The translations under genes were made by a program, and so were the position numbers. Below, in pieces: positions 30,263-39,550 of a stretch of 64,000 nucleotides of DNA. Below the pieces are notes generated by a model. The model saw nothing but the letters and a program-made list of their open reading frames with translations. It ran no database searches and was not told the DNA's origin. The stretch spans positions 551,202 through 615,201 of the forward strand of contig NZ_KB849575.1 in the NCBI RefSeq assembly GCF_000368625.1. Reading direction: 5' to 3'. Within the stretch, counting starts at the first letter, position 1; each line of letters begins with the position of its first letter. The stretch comes from Acinetobacter schindleri CIP 107287 (GTDB taxonomy: Bacteria; Pseudomonadota; Gammaproteobacteria; Pseudomonadales; Moraxellaceae).

Positions 30263-31714
30263 TTAGATCGGGTAGTGACGTGGGCTGGTTTGTATAGTCA
30301 CCCAACGTAATTCGGTAAATTCAGCAACAGAGACTTTACTGCCAAATCGTCCATAACCACTTTGTTTTACACCACCAAACGGCATTTGTGCTTCATCGTG
30401 TACAGTCGCGCCATTGATGTGGCAGATACCGGATTCAATCCGTTTTGCTACGGCAAGCGCCTGTGCTAAATCTTGGCTAAACACAGCTGCAGATAAACCA
30501 AATTCAGAATCATTTGCCAATTCTACGGCGTCATCAACTGTTTTAAAGCGTTGTACTGTGCAGACAGGGCCGAACGATTCTTCGGCATAAATCTGCATCT
30601 CTTTAGTGACATCGACCACGATCGTAGGTTGCATGATAGCACCGTCAATGTCCAAATCGAGTGGTAAATTTGCACCTTTTTCACGTGCATCTTCAATTAG
30701 CTTTTCAATACGTGCAGCTGCTTTTAAGCTTTCCAACACACCAAGAGGAGCATCACTCTCAAGTGGATTGCCAGCGCGAATAGTTTTGACTTTCGCCACG
30801 AGTTTTTCGATAAAGATATCTGCAATTTTTTCATCTACAAGGACGCGTTCTGTGGACATGCAGATTTGACCCTGGTTAAAGAAAGCACCGAAGGTTACGG
30901 CATTAACAGCTTCATCTAGGTCAGCCTGATCAAGCACAATTACAGGTGCTTTTCCACCAAGTTCGAGCAGGACCGGTTTTAAATATTTTGCTGCTGTTTC
31001 AGCAATAATCCGGCCCACATGGGTTGAACCGGTAAAATTAATACGCTTGGTTAGTGGGTGGCTAATTAAGCGTTCCACAATTTGAGGGGCATCTTGGGCC
31101 GCATGAGTGATGACATTGACTACCCCATCTCCAATCCCTGCTTCATGTAACACTTCACCAATCAGACGATGTGTTGCAGGGCATGCTTCAGATGCTTTAA
31201 GGACCACAGTGTTACCACAGGCAAGAGGCATAGCTAATGCACGTGTGGCAAGAATCACAGGGGCGTTCCATGGTGCCATCCCGACGATAACACCACAGGG
31301 TACGCGAATGCCCATCGCCATGTTGCCCGGTACATCTGATGGAATAATACTGCCATCAATTTGTGTGGTCATAGCTGCAGCTTCGCGTAGCATATTGGCT
31401 GCAAGGTGAACATTAAAACCATACCACGTTGCAGTTGAACCTATTTCATGAATCGCAGTCTGAATAAATTGTTCAGTTTTTTGATCCATCAGGTCGGCCG
31501 CTTTAAGCAGTTTTAAACGACGGTCTGTTGGAGAAAGGGCAGACCATGATTTAAATGCCTCGTGTGCGGATTCAATCGCACGATCAACATCCGATAAAGT
31601 TGCAGCAGCACTAATTGAAGCAACTGAGCCATCGATCGGACTGATTCTTTCAAAAGTTTGTCCTGAACTTGCTGCAACGGATTGACCGTGAATAAGTAAC
31701 TGTACGTTTTGCAT
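30263..31714 (-). CDS. hcaB: Hydroxybenzaldehyde (vanillin) dehydrogenase
   Basis: A 483-residue NAD(P)-dependent aldehyde dehydrogenase. The general base glutamate is in LLELGGKAPVIV (about residue 250) and the catalytic cysteine in FFNQGQICMSTERV (about 284). It oxidises vanillin or 4-hydroxybenzaldehyde released by HcaA to vanillate or 4-hydroxybenzoate. It lies 50 bp after hcaA in the same orientation. Distinguishing vanillin from other benzaldehydes is not possible from sequence. Confidence 0.92.
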   Translation of the reverse strand: MQNVQLLIHGQSVAASSGQTFERISPIDGSVASISAAATLSDVDRAIESAHEAFKSWSALSPTDRRLKLLKAADLMDQKTEQFIQTAIHEIGSTATWYGFNVHLAANMLREAAAMTTQIDGSIIPSDVPGNMAMGIRVPCGVIVGMAPWNAPVILATRALAMPLACGNTVVLKASEACPATHRLIGEVLHEAGIGDGVVNVITHAAQDAPQIVERLISHPLTKRINFTGSTHVGRIIAETAAKYLKPVLLELGGKAPVIVLDQADLDEAVNAVTFGAFFNQGQICMSTERVLVDEKIADIFIEKLVAKVKTIRAGNPLESDAPLGVLESLKAAARIEKLIEDAREKGANLPLDLDIDGAIMQPTIVVDVTKEMQIYAEESFGPVCTVQRFKTVDDAVELANDSEFGLSAAVFSQDLAQALAVAKRIESGICHINGATVHDEAQMPFGGVKQSGYGRFGSKVSVAEFTELRWVTIQTSPRHYPI

Positions 31715-31764
31715 GGCGAATGTTTCCTTACATGTCCATCATGACGAATGTGAATTGATACTGC

Positions 31765-32598
31765 TTAAGCAGGGCGTTTGTAAGCTTGAAGACCTGGCTT
31801 AATTGACTTGTCATCAAGGAATTGCTTCAGACCTTGTTCACGACCACCTTCATCATCACGATGATTACATTGATCCAGTTTTGCATATAAGTAATCTTCG
31901 TTTTGTTCCCAAGTTAGTTCACGGCAACGTTTGAAACCATTTTTCGCAGTACGCAGTACAACTGGATTTTTCTCAAGTAAGTTGTTGGCAAGTTCAGTTA
32001 CTTCAGCACGAAGTTGAGCAAGTGGAACACTTTTATTGACTAAGCCCATATTGGCAGCTTCAACACCTGAGAAGGTCTTGCCAGTCATGATGTAGTACAT
32101 CGCAGTACGGTGGCCAACTGTATCCGCCATTGCTTTGCTTACAAGGTTACCTGGTGGGATGCCCCAGTTAATTTCAGATAAACCAAAAGTAGCTTCGTCT
32201 GCAGCAATGGCAAGATCACAGGCAACCAGAGGAGAGAAGCCACCACCAAAACACCAACCGTTTACCATCGCAATTGTTGGTTTTGAATAGAAACGAAGTA
32301 AATGCCATTGCCAGCGAGATGCATCACGGCGAATACGTTCTTGGAAGATCTCCGGTTGGTTATCAACTTCGCGGAAATATTCTTTCAAATCCATACCCGC
32401 TGTCCATGAATCACCAGCGCCAGTCAAAACAAGTACTTTCGCTGCAGGGTCAAGTTCTAAGGTTTCAAGTACATCTATCATTTCTTTATTGAGTGTTGGA
32501 CTCATTGCATTTTTCTTTTCTGGGCGATTTAAAGTAACCCATGCAATACCTGCATCAACTTGTACATCAACGGTTTCCCAGCGGTTTTGATAAGACAT
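31765..32598 (-). CDS. hcaA: Hydroxycinnamoyl-CoA hydratase/lyase
   Basis: A 277-residue crotonase-fold enzyme that hydrates feruloyl- or p-coumaroyl-CoA and splits off acetyl-CoA to give vanillin or 4-hydroxybenzaldehyde. The oxyanion-hole stretches MDLKEYFRE and NGWCFGGGFSPLVACDLAIA, and the glutamate in FGLSEINWGIPPG, are as in characterised feruloyl-CoA hydratase/lyases. It is the first gene of the hca operon. A GGAGCAAC site precedes the ATG. Divergent from hcaK with two inverted operator-like elements between. Confidence 0.94.
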   Translation of the reverse strand: MSYQNRWETVDVQVDAGIAWVTLNRPEKKNAMSPTLNKEMIDVLETLELDPAAKVLVLTGAGDSWTAGMDLKEYFREVDNQPEIFQERIRRDASRWQWHLLRFYSKPTIAMVNGWCFGGGFSPLVACDLAIAADEATFGLSEINWGIPPGNLVSKAMADTVGHRTAMYYIMTGKTFSGVEAANMGLVNKSVPLAQLRAEVTELANNLLEKNPVVLRTAKNGFKRCRELTWEQNEDYLYAKLDQCNHRDDEGGREQGLKQFLDDKSIKPGLQAYKRPA

Positions 32599-32645
32599 GT
32601 GTTGCTCCTTAATGTTCGTTTTATGTCCTGATAGGATTTAATTTA

Positions 32646-32663
32646 ATATCAGTTAAACTTACA
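32646..32663 (+). promoter_or_regulatory. Candidate HcaR operator, hcaA-proximal
   Basis: ATATCAGTTAAACTTACA, 48 bp before the hcaA start. It matches the reverse complement of 32768-32785 at 16 of 18 positions. Confidence 0.55.
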
Positions 32664-32767
32664 TTCAAGTCTTATTTTGCATTTTTTAAAAATAATTTAT
32701 AAGCCTATGTAATTTAATAAAATAAATATTTTAATTGTAAAAATATAAAAATACATATTGATTAAAT

Positions 32768-32785
32768 TGTAAGTTTAGGTGATAT
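32768..32785 (-). promoter_or_regulatory. Candidate HcaR operator, hcaK-proximal
   Basis: TGTAAGTTTAGGTGATAT, the inverted partner of the hcaA-proximal site, with centres 122 bp apart. It lies 76 bp before the hcaK start. Confidence 0.55.
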
Positions 32786-32860
32786 TTTTTGAATTGCTTA
32801 GGACGGAAAGCAATACATGGGAAGTGTATGAATTAAAAAATTCTAAAAGGACAATAACGA

Positions 32861-34099
32861 ATGGAAAATAGTGTAAGTAGCAAAGGTAAAGCTATGCTTA
32901 CACTCGTATTGTGTTTTGCAATTGCAGTGTTTGAAGGTTTTGATCTTCAATCGATGGGCGTTGCAGCACCACGGATGCGAGCGGAGTTTGGCTTGGACAA
33001 TGCCCAAATGGCATGGGCATTTAGTGCAGCAATTTTGGGAACCTTACCAGGCGCAATCATTGGTGGACGGTTTGCAGACAAAATCGGGCGTAAAGCAGTT
33101 TTGTTAACAAGTATTTTAGTTTTTGGTGTTATGTCGGTGTTAACCGCCTATGCAGCAGACTATACCTTGTTACTGATTATTCGTTTCTTGACCGGTCTTG
33201 GGATGGGCGGTGCATTGCCAATGATGATTATTATGGCATCGGAAGCTGTGTCGGAGAAACATAAAGGGATTGCTGTCAGTATTATGTACAGTGGTATTCC
33301 ATTTGGCGGTATGTTGACCTCATTTGTCGCGATGGCACTTGCAGGTGATGCGCAGTGGCGGCATATCTTCTATGTCGGTGGTTTTGCCCCGATTTTATTA
33401 ATTCCTTTATTAATTAAATTCTTACCTGAATCGAAAGACTATTTGACAGCAGCGCAGCAAAAAACTTCGACACCATTCTTTGAAGTGCTGTTTGCCAAAG
33501 AACGTCGTTTCTCTACCATTCAGATCTGGGTCAGTTTCTTCTTTACCCTTGTGGTGCTGTATTTCCTGCTCAACTGGTTACCTCTGTTAATGGGTGCACA
33601 AGGCCTAGGTAAGACGGAAGCAAACTATGTTCAGATTGGCTATAATATTGGCGGTATATTTGGTTCGATTTTAATGGGCGTCTTGCTAGATAAAATTCGA
33701 ATGAGTACTACGGTCAAACTGATTTACATTGGTATCCTAGTCTCGCTGTGTTGTCTGGCTATTTCACCAACCGTGGCATTACTTGTATTATCTGCTGTCG
33801 GATGTGGTCTATTTATTGTCGGTGGTCAGTCTGCACTGTATGGTCTTGCAGCCATGTTCTACCCAACTGAAATGCGTGGAACAGGGGTTGGTGCAGCAGT
33901 TGCAGTTGGTCGAATTGGTTCTTTTGCCGGGCCTCTTTTCGCAGGTATGCTGTTATCGCTCGGTTCAAGTTCAGCGATGGTCATTGGTGCAAGTATTCCA
34001 CTGATTTTAATGGCAATGATCGCAGCGTTACTTTTGGTCCGTAAATCAAAAGTTTCACGGCAGGTCCCTGTATTAAATACATCAACTCAAACTCAGTAA
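32861..34099 (+). CDS. hcaK: MFS hydroxycinnamate permease (AAHS family, HcaK-like)
   Basis: A 412-residue 12-helix transporter with the MFS loop motif GGRFADKIGRK and the family acidic motif FEGFD in helix 1 (VanK in this window has DGFD). An AAAAGGAC site precedes the ATG. It is divergent from hcaA and followed by hcaR, as in the hydroxycinnamate cluster of ADP1. Uptake of ferulate and p-coumarate is inferred from this context. Confidence 0.85.
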   Translation: MENSVSSKGKAMLTLVLCFAIAVFEGFDLQSMGVAAPRMRAEFGLDNAQMAWAFSAAILGTLPGAIIGGRFADKIGRKAVLLTSILVFGVMSVLTAYAADYTLLLIIRFLTGLGMGGALPMMIIMASEAVSEKHKGIAVSIMYSGIPFGGMLTSFVAMALAGDAQWRHIFYVGGFAPILLIPLLIKFLPESKDYLTAAQQKTSTPFFEVLFAKERRFSTIQIWVSFFFTLVVLYFLLNWLPLLMGAQGLGKTEANYVQIGYNIGGIFGSILMGVLLDKIRMSTTVKLIYIGILVSLCCLAISPTVALLVLSAVGCGLFIVGGQSALYGLAAMFYPTEMRGTGVGAAVAVGRIGSFAGPLFAGMLLSLGSSSAMVIGASIPLILMAMIAALLLVRKSKVSRQVPVLNTSTQTQ

Positions 34100-34111
34100 T
34101 GTGATGACTTA

Positions 34112-34139
34112 AGTATGGCCAAATTGGCCATACTTTTTA
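34112..34139 (+). terminator. hcaK terminator
   Basis: AGTATGGCC and GGCCATACT form a 9-bp stem around AAATT, followed by TTTT. It separates hcaK from hcaR. Confidence 0.85.
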
Positions 34140-34170
34140 ATGGTTAGAATTTAAGGTTGAATTAAGTATT

Positions 34171-34617
34171 ATGGAACATCAGTTAAATCAACTGCCAACC
34201 CTGAGCTATATGATAGCTCGTGTTGATCGTATTATCAGTAAATTACTGAATGAACGCCTAAAGCCTTTAGATATTACTTTGCCTCAGTTCACGGCATTGT
34301 CAGTACTCGCAGCAAAAGGAAATCTCTCCAATGCCAAACTGGCGGAGCGTTCTTTTATCAAACCCCAATCGACTAATAAAATTCTACAGGATTTATTAAG
34401 TAGCGGCTGGATTAGTAAGGAATCGGATCCCTCTCATGGTCGTCGTATTCTTGTCAATGTCACTCAAGCAGGGTTAAATAAATTAAGTGAGTGTCGGGCA
34501 GTCGTTCAGGAACTGGAACAAACGATGCTAAAAGGCGTGGATATTAATCTGGCCTTTTTGATCAGGAATAATCTTGAAATCATGGCCATTAATTTACAGC
34601 ATTTTCAGGAAGGATAA
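34171..34617 (+). CDS. hcaR: MarR-family repressor (HcaR-like)
   Basis: A 148-residue winged-helix regulator with the DNA-binding region about 45-95 (NAKLAERSFIKPQSTNK, then the wing near DPSHGRRILV). In ADP1 the MarR protein HcaR represses the hca genes and is released by hydroxycinnamoyl-CoA thioesters. The gene follows hcaK behind a terminator, so it probably has its own promoter. The hca operators proposed here at 32646 and 32768 are its likely targets. Confidence 0.82.
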   Translation: MEHQLNQLPTLSYMIARVDRIISKLLNERLKPLDITLPQFTALSVLAAKGNLSNAKLAERSFIKPQSTNKILQDLLSSGWISKESDPSHGRRILVNVTQAGLNKLSECRAVVQELEQTMLKGVDINLAFLIRNNLEIMAINLQHFQEG

Positions 34618-34769
34618 TTTTCTATATCATCAGGTCGGATTTGAGTTCGTCTAGCTACTTTTCAATGTCTATTCTTGAGGAAGCAATAACTTAATAAGCT
34701 GAATAGGATCTTCATGACTTCTGTTGAATTATTTTCATGCACCCGGTAGCATCAGTACACATATTATAA

Positions 34770-35471
34770 ATGAGTAAGTCCATGTCATCAGGTCAGCAAG
34801 TACTGATTGAACTTAGAAAAATGATTATTTCAGGTGAAATTCCGGGCGGTGCTCGCATGGCTGAAATTCCAACAGCAGAAATGCTTGGAGTTTCACGTCA
34901 ACCGGTGCGTATGGCATTTAAACTGCTTGAGCAAGAAGGATTATTATTAAAAAATCCAACCCGCGGCTATACAGTTAGAGAAATTTCTCCCAAGTTGATT
35001 CAGGATGCACTTGAGGTGCGAGGAGTGCTTGAAGGCCTGGCAGCAAAAAAACTGGCAGAAAAAGGGCTAAGTACGCAGCAAAAAGATCAGCTAATGCAGT
35101 GCATTACTCAAATAGAGCCAATATTTAAAAAAACTGAACTAAGTAATGAGGATATTGAAATCTATCATTATTACAATACCATTTTTCATAATACGATTAT
35201 TCAAGGCTCAGATAATATCGCTATTGTGCAGGCTCTGAGTAAGAATAATCAGCTACCCATGGCTTCTGCCCAAGCCTTAACTTATGATAAAAATAATCCC
35301 CTCTCAGAAATTCGCCGTCTGCATCATGCCCATATTCAACACTGTGCCATTTTCAATGCTTTAAAAAATCGTGATTCAGCACGAGCAGAGAGTCTGATGC
35401 GTGAACATAGCCATGTAGTCACTCTGGGCGATATGATGCGTTCTATTTTTAATTCACATGCGCATTCCTAA
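34770..35471 (+). CDS. vanR: GntR-family repressor of vanillate demethylase (VanR)
   Basis: A 233-residue GntR/FadR-type regulator: winged helix about 8-75 (PTAEMLGVSRQPVRMAFKLLEQEG) and an FCD-type ligand domain about 85-225. It is convergent with vanBA. The ADP1 homologue represses vanAB through the ATTGGATCCAAT palindrome, and two copies precede vanA here. The start at 34770 lacks a strong ribosome-binding site; the ATG at 34782 is an alternative. Confidence 0.87.
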   Translation: MSKSMSSGQQVLIELRKMIISGEIPGGARMAEIPTAEMLGVSRQPVRMAFKLLEQEGLLLKNPTRGYTVREISPKLIQDALEVRGVLEGLAAKKLAEKGLSTQQKDQLMQCITQIEPIFKKTELSNEDIEIYHYYNTIFHNTIIQGSDNIAIVQALSKNNQLPMASAQALTYDKNNPLSEIRRLHHAHIQHCAIFNALKNRDSARAESLMREHSHVVTLGDMMRSIFNSHAHS

Positions 35472-35493
35472 GGTTAAGCCTTTTCTTTAAATA

Positions 35494-35522
35494 AAAAAAT
35501 CCCTTCTGAGGGTGCAGAAGGG
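35494..35522 (-). terminator. vanAB terminator
   Basis: CCCTTCTG and CAGAAGGG (35501-35508 / 35515-35522) form an 8-bp stem followed on the minus strand by seven T residues. Confidence 0.85.
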
Positions 35523-35579
35523 TGGAAAGTGGAGAAAGATTAAACTGCTAGTTCTAATGAGATAGCAGTTTTTTATTTT

Positions 35580-36521
35580 TTAAAGATCAATAACTAGCAT
35601 TTTAGATTTTGCACGCGAGCAGCATGGAGTAAATTGATCTTGTGCCGCCTGTTCTTCTTCAGTTAAATACATATCCCGGTGGTCAATTTCACCCTCTACT
35701 ACCTTCACTAAACAGGTACCACAAATACCCTGTTCGCAAGAAACAGGAATACTTACCCCAGCAGCTTCAAGTGCTTGTACAGCTGTTTGGTCTTGTGCAA
35801 CATGGATCAGTTGGCCGGTTTTTTTAACTTTAATATTGAAACTACCATCTTCACTGGTATCAATTGCTGGAGCACTAAAGTGTTCTTTATGAATATGCGT
35901 CTCAGGCCAGGATTGCTGTTGGGCAGTCTGGATCACGAAATCCATAAAACCTTGTGGACCACATACATAAACATGATGTGCTAAGTCAGACTGAGCAAGC
36001 GCACTTAGTAAGTTGCAATGTGTGGCGGCTTCATCATCAATGTGCAGATGAACTGAATCACCTAGAAGATTGAGATCCTCATGAAAAGCCACTGCCGAAC
36101 GGGTTTTAACAAAGTAAAACAGTTTGAAAGATTTTTTCAGTCGTTTTAACTCTTTGGCCATTGCCAGAATTGGTGTAATCCCAATCCCGCCTGCACATAG
36201 GACTGCATGTTCAAGCTCTGTATTCAGCTCAAACAGGTTACGGGGTTCACTAATCTGAATGCGTTGCCCCACCTGTAACTGTTCATGCATAAAGCGTGAG
36301 CCACCACGTGAGTTTGGATCATTCAGTACACCAATTACATAGCGGTGCTGTTCACTGCTGCAATTCGCCAAGGAATATTGGCGTATTAAGCCTTCGCCCA
36401 TATATACATCAATATGGGCACCTGCTTTAAAAGGAGGTAGAGGCTCCCCATTACAACTCATGAGCTCAAATGAATTTATTTGAGAATTGTGTTGATGGAT
36501 CTGATGAATGGTCACTTCCAT
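35580..36521 (-). CDS. vanB: Vanillate O-demethylase reductase subunit
   Basis: A 313-residue electron-transfer protein of the phthalate dioxygenase reductase type. The FMN motif is RQYSLAN (about 48-54), the NAD domain includes YVCGPQGFMDF (about 200-210), and the C-terminal plant-type [2Fe-2S] cluster is CEQGICGTC with the fourth cysteine further on. It passes electrons from NADH to VanA. As the only such reductase in the window it might also serve the orphan Rieske oxygenase. It follows vanA by 57 bp. Confidence 0.93.
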   Translation of the reverse strand: MEVTIHQIHQHNSQINSFELMSCNGEPLPPFKAGAHIDVYMGEGLIRQYSLANCSSEQHRYVIGVLNDPNSRGGSRFMHEQLQVGQRIQISEPRNLFELNTELEHAVLCAGGIGITPILAMAKELKRLKKSFKLFYFVKTRSAVAFHEDLNLLGDSVHLHIDDEAATHCNLLSALAQSDLAHHVYVCGPQGFMDFVIQTAQQQSWPETHIHKEHFSAPAIDTSEDGSFNIKVKKTGQLIHVAQDQTAVQALEAAGVSIPVSCEQGICGTCLVKVVEGEIDHRDMYLTEEEQAAQDQFTPCCSRAKSKMLVIDL

Positions 36522-36578
36522 GTGAGTGCCGCTCCTAAAATTTAAAAAATCAAAATACTGTTCTAAAACTTTAACTAT

Positions 36579-37652
36579 TTAACCAAGCGTGACTGACGGA
36601 ATCTGCTCTTTGCCTGCAATCTCGTTAACCTGTTCTTGGCTAATCAGACGATCAATCACTTTGCGTGCTTGCACTCCGCCTGCATCAATATTCAGCATCA
36701 GCAACTTGCGGTCAGGATAGCGGAGCAGGTTTTGTTGTTGCTGTTCCAGCATGTCCAGATCTTCAGAGAAAATCTTGCCTTGTCCTTCACGGATCTGATC
36801 TGTCAGTTCCGCATTCTCTGGCTGGAAGTGACGGGCCATACCCCAGAAATACCAGTGAGAGGTTTCTGTTTCAGGCGTAATAAAGTCCACCACAATAGAA
36901 GATACTTTATGCTCGGCAGCTGCCTGATAGCCACCTTTACCTGCATGTGCTACGCCAACTTCAATATGAACATTACTTGGCGCAAAGAAATGACAGATCT
37001 GCCAGCGGTCTACCGGAACATCATCAGCCAGATTGTTGCCTCTTAATGCCATTTGCCAGAATGGAGGTGCATAGATATTTTCCATATGGCGTTCTGTAAT
37101 GACATGATCCCCATCTATACGAGTAGTAGGTGCTGCTTCATCAATTTCTTTTTGTCCAATACTGGCTGAGTGAACATAAGTTTCATGAGTAAGATCCATC
37201 AGGTTGTCAATCATCAGGCGATAATCGCAATTGATGTGGAACAATCCGCCACCATATGCCCATTCAGGATTCTCTGCCCATTCAAGTTCAGGTAACTGAT
37301 CTTCACTTGCAAGTGACTGGTCACCTGGCCACACCCAGATAAAACCGAATTTCTCTATGACACTGAAACTCTTGTTACATGGAAAACCACGAACACGCTG
37401 TCCAGGCATAGCAACTGTCTTGCCATCACAGCCCATAACTAAGCCGTGATAACCACAAACCAGATTGCCATCCTCTACAAAGCCTAAAGATAGTGGAGCA
37501 CCGCGATGTGGGCAGAAGTCTTCTACTGCATAGACCTTATTTTCTTTACCACGATAAAACACCATCTTTTCACCACAGATCTGACGACCTAATGGCTTTT
37601 CCATAACTTCTTCAGGACGCGCTGCCACATACCAAGCATTTTTAATGAACAT
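36579..37652 (-). CDS. vanA: Vanillate O-demethylase oxygenase subunit
   Basis: A 357-residue Rieske oxygenase that removes the methyl group of vanillate to give protocatechuate and formaldehyde. The Rieske ligands are C47, H49, C66 and H69 (FCPHRG, CGYHG). The catalytic iron ligands are H156 and H161 in DLTHETYVH with bridging D153. GGAGATC precedes the ATG. A perfect VanR palindrome lies 19 bp before the start and a second 82 bp before it. No formaldehyde dehydrogenase gene accompanies it here. Confidence 0.94.
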   Translation of the reverse strand: MFIKNAWYVAARPEEVMEKPLGRQICGEKMVFYRGKENKVYAVEDFCPHRGAPLSLGFVEDGNLVCGYHGLVMGCDGKTVAMPGQRVRGFPCNKSFSVIEKFGFIWVWPGDQSLASEDQLPELEWAENPEWAYGGGLFHINCDYRLMIDNLMDLTHETYVHSASIGQKEIDEAAPTTRIDGDHVITERHMENIYAPPFWQMALRGNNLADDVPVDRWQICHFFAPSNVHIEVGVAHAGKGGYQAAAEHKVSSIVVDFITPETETSHWYFWGMARHFQPENAELTDQIREGQGKIFSEDLDMLEQQQQNLLRYPDRKLLMLNIDAGGVQARKVIDRLISQEQVNEIAGKEQIPSVTLG

Positions 37653-37670
37653 ATTCTGATCTCCTTATCA

Positions 37671-37682
37671 ATTGGATCCAAT
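37671..37682. promoter_or_regulatory. VanR operator 1 upstream of vanA
   Basis: A perfect ATTGGATCCAAT palindrome (extending to AATTGGATCCAATT), the element described for VanR in Acinetobacter ADP1, 19 bp from the vanA start. Confidence 0.88.
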
Positions 37683-37733
37683 TTATGACTATTGATGCGA
37701 ATAGTCAATATAAAATGTACAATAAAAGTATAA

Positions 37734-37745
37734 ATTGGATCCATT
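37734..37745. promoter_or_regulatory. VanR operator 2 upstream of vanA
   Basis: ATTGGATCCATT, 11 of 12 matches, 63 bp from operator 1. Confidence 0.78.
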
Positions 37746-38085
37746 AATAATATTAAGGGGTAAAATCTGCTTTTATGATTTACTGATGCGTAACTAGTTT
37801 CTTTAAGAAATACGACTTGTGAAAAATTGTTTAAACTTTTTATAGTTGCTATCTTGAGCAGATTACGGATTCTGCCGAGTGTGAAGCATGGGAGAGTGCT
37901 ATTTAAGACGTTCCTGTAAAGGGAAATAGTGTAATTGCAAAATTTGTAGTAAGAACTATTTATTATTACCTAGTATTATTATGACGATTTGCAAGTGATT
38001 GTGATCTTGTATAGATACTCCGATTGCCTGAAAACTCATGCAGGGGGGCAATCAATAAGTAAGATATAAAATAGATAATAGGCGA
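37746..38085. other. Gene-free spacer before the IS30 element
   Basis: About 340 bp upstream of the van promoter with no reading frame, RNA or repeat that I can support. It may be the remains of sequence cut off by the IS30-family insertion. Confidence 0.5.
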
Positions 38086-39162
38086 ATTCAAACATGAGGT
38101 GCGACAGTTTCAAAAGCCATATGATAATCAACAAGCTGAGCAAATTTCTCTAATGGTGTAAGCCAATCTAACGCCTTTCTAGGACGAGTATTCAGTGACA
38201 TGGCAACTTGATTTAAATAATGCTGATCTGCCTGATTTAAATCAATCCCTTTAGGTAAATATTGCCTAATTAAACCATTCATATTTTCGCATGTGCCTTT
38301 TTGCCAAGGTGAATGTGGGTCACAGAAATATACATCTATGCCTAAATCTTCTTCGAGTATTTTATGTTCTGACATCTCGCGTCCACGGTCATAGGTCAAC
38401 GTTTTACGCAGTTCTGCAGGTAAATATTTCAGAGCTTCAGTTAAAGCCTTGCGCACTGATTCTGCCTTTGCATCAGGTAATGTTGCCAAGATACAGAGCC
38501 GTGTATTTCGTTCAATAAGTGTTGCTATCGAACTTTTATTGTCTTTACCTTTAATTAAATCAGCTTCCCAATGACCCGGTATTTTTCTTTCTTGAACTTC
38601 GGCTGGGCGCTCATGAATAGTTTTAATATCCTGTAATATAGAATCTTTTTTAGGTTCACCGTTAGCTTTTCGCTTTTTATTTTCATGACGCAGACAGGAT
38701 AATAAGTCTTTTTTCAACTCACCCTTTGGTAATGCTCGTATCGTTGAATAAATCGTTGTATGGCTTACATTCATTGTTTGATCCAAATCAGGAAATGTCT
38801 TTAAACGCTTTGCTATTTGCTGAGGAGACCATAAACAACGGATCGCTTCAACAATAAATTTCCAGAGGATTGAATCGATTTTGAGTTTTCTGTGACCACG
38901 TCTACGTCTAGCGAAGGTGTTATCAGAAGCATATCGAGCTTGATAAACGTCATTGATGCTATTTCTTTTAAGCTCACGATAGATCGTACTAGGATGTCTT
39001 TTAATGAGTTCAGCAAATTTTCTGGCTGAAAAGCCTTCTTTTCTTGACTCAAGCATTAATGCAGTACGATCTTCAAAGTTAAGATGATGGTATGACAATT
39101 TTATATACTCCATAAACCCTTTAAATTAATTAGGTGGTTTATGTCGCACTTCAAGTTTTACT
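38086..39162. mobile_element. IS30-family insertion sequence
   Basis: About 1,077 bp bounded by imperfect inverted repeats: ATTCAAACATGAGGTGCGACA on the left and AGTAAAACTTGAAGTGCGACA (complement) on the right, 17 of 21 matches. It contains a complete transposase gene. The exact outer bases and a target duplication are not clear. Confidence 0.85.
38088..39113 (-). CDS. IS30-family transposase
   Basis: A 341-residue DDE transposase with an N-terminal helix-turn-helix (ARKFAELIKRHPSTIYRELKR, about 28-49) and the catalytic residues in HWEADLI (D), LTYDRGREM (D) and CENMNGLIRQY (E). It resembles the Acinetobacter ISAba125 type. The stop codon lies within the left inverted repeat. It appears intact. 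Confidence 0.92.
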   Translation of the reverse strand: MEYIKLSYHHLNFEDRTALMLESRKEGFSARKFAELIKRHPSTIYRELKRNSINDVYQARYASDNTFARRRRGHRKLKIDSILWKFIVEAIRCLWSPQQIAKRLKTFPDLDQTMNVSHTTIYSTIRALPKGELKKDLLSCLRHENKKRKANGEPKKDSILQDIKTIHERPAEVQERKIPGHWEADLIKGKDNKSSIATLIERNTRLCILATLPDAKAESVRKALTEALKYLPAELRKTLTYDRGREMSEHKILEEDLGIDVYFCDPHSPWQKGTCENMNGLIRQYLPKGIDLNQADQHYLNQVAMSLNTRPRKALDWLTPLEKFAQLVDYHMAFETVAPHV

Positions 39163-39257
39163 CTGCCATATTTATACGGTATTTTTTATGGTATATGCTG
39201 TTAAGAATTAATTTTTTATATTTATTAATCAAAAAGATAAAACTTCATTCTTATGCG

Positions 39258-39346
39258 CGCTGAGCGCACCATCTCCTTGTTTGATTACATTCGAATTAAT
39301 CCTAATGTTATTAAAAATTAATAACTTATATTTTTCTGTTGTCCGA
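39258..39346 (+). repeat. Right copy of the 89-bp tRNA-Arg direct repeat (attR-like)
   Basis: The last 14 tRNA-Arg bases plus one more (39258-39272) are identical to 2655-2669, and the next 74 bp match the tRNA-downstream sequence at 58 positions without gaps. The rest of the tRNA is absent upstream, so this is not a functional gene. The 39163-39550 gap holds otherwise nothing recognisable. Confidence 0.7.
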
Positions 39347-39550
39347 TAATATCCGAAGGCGTTTTAGGATACTGTAAAAAGATGCCTAAATTAATTATCA
39401 GTCTTACAGACTCAAAAAATAAACAGCATTAGTAAAAAAGATGAATATCTAAAACTTCAATACCTCTTTTTTATCATTCTCTTGAGTAGGTTTACACCGT
39501 ATATTGTATCTACCTAACATATTGCTATTAAAACGTATCAAGGGAAATGA

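Noticed and set aside
39250..39275. A second tRNA at the right repeat
   Set aside because: Only the last 14 mature bases are present; no D arm, anticodon arm or 5' acceptor strand lies upstream.
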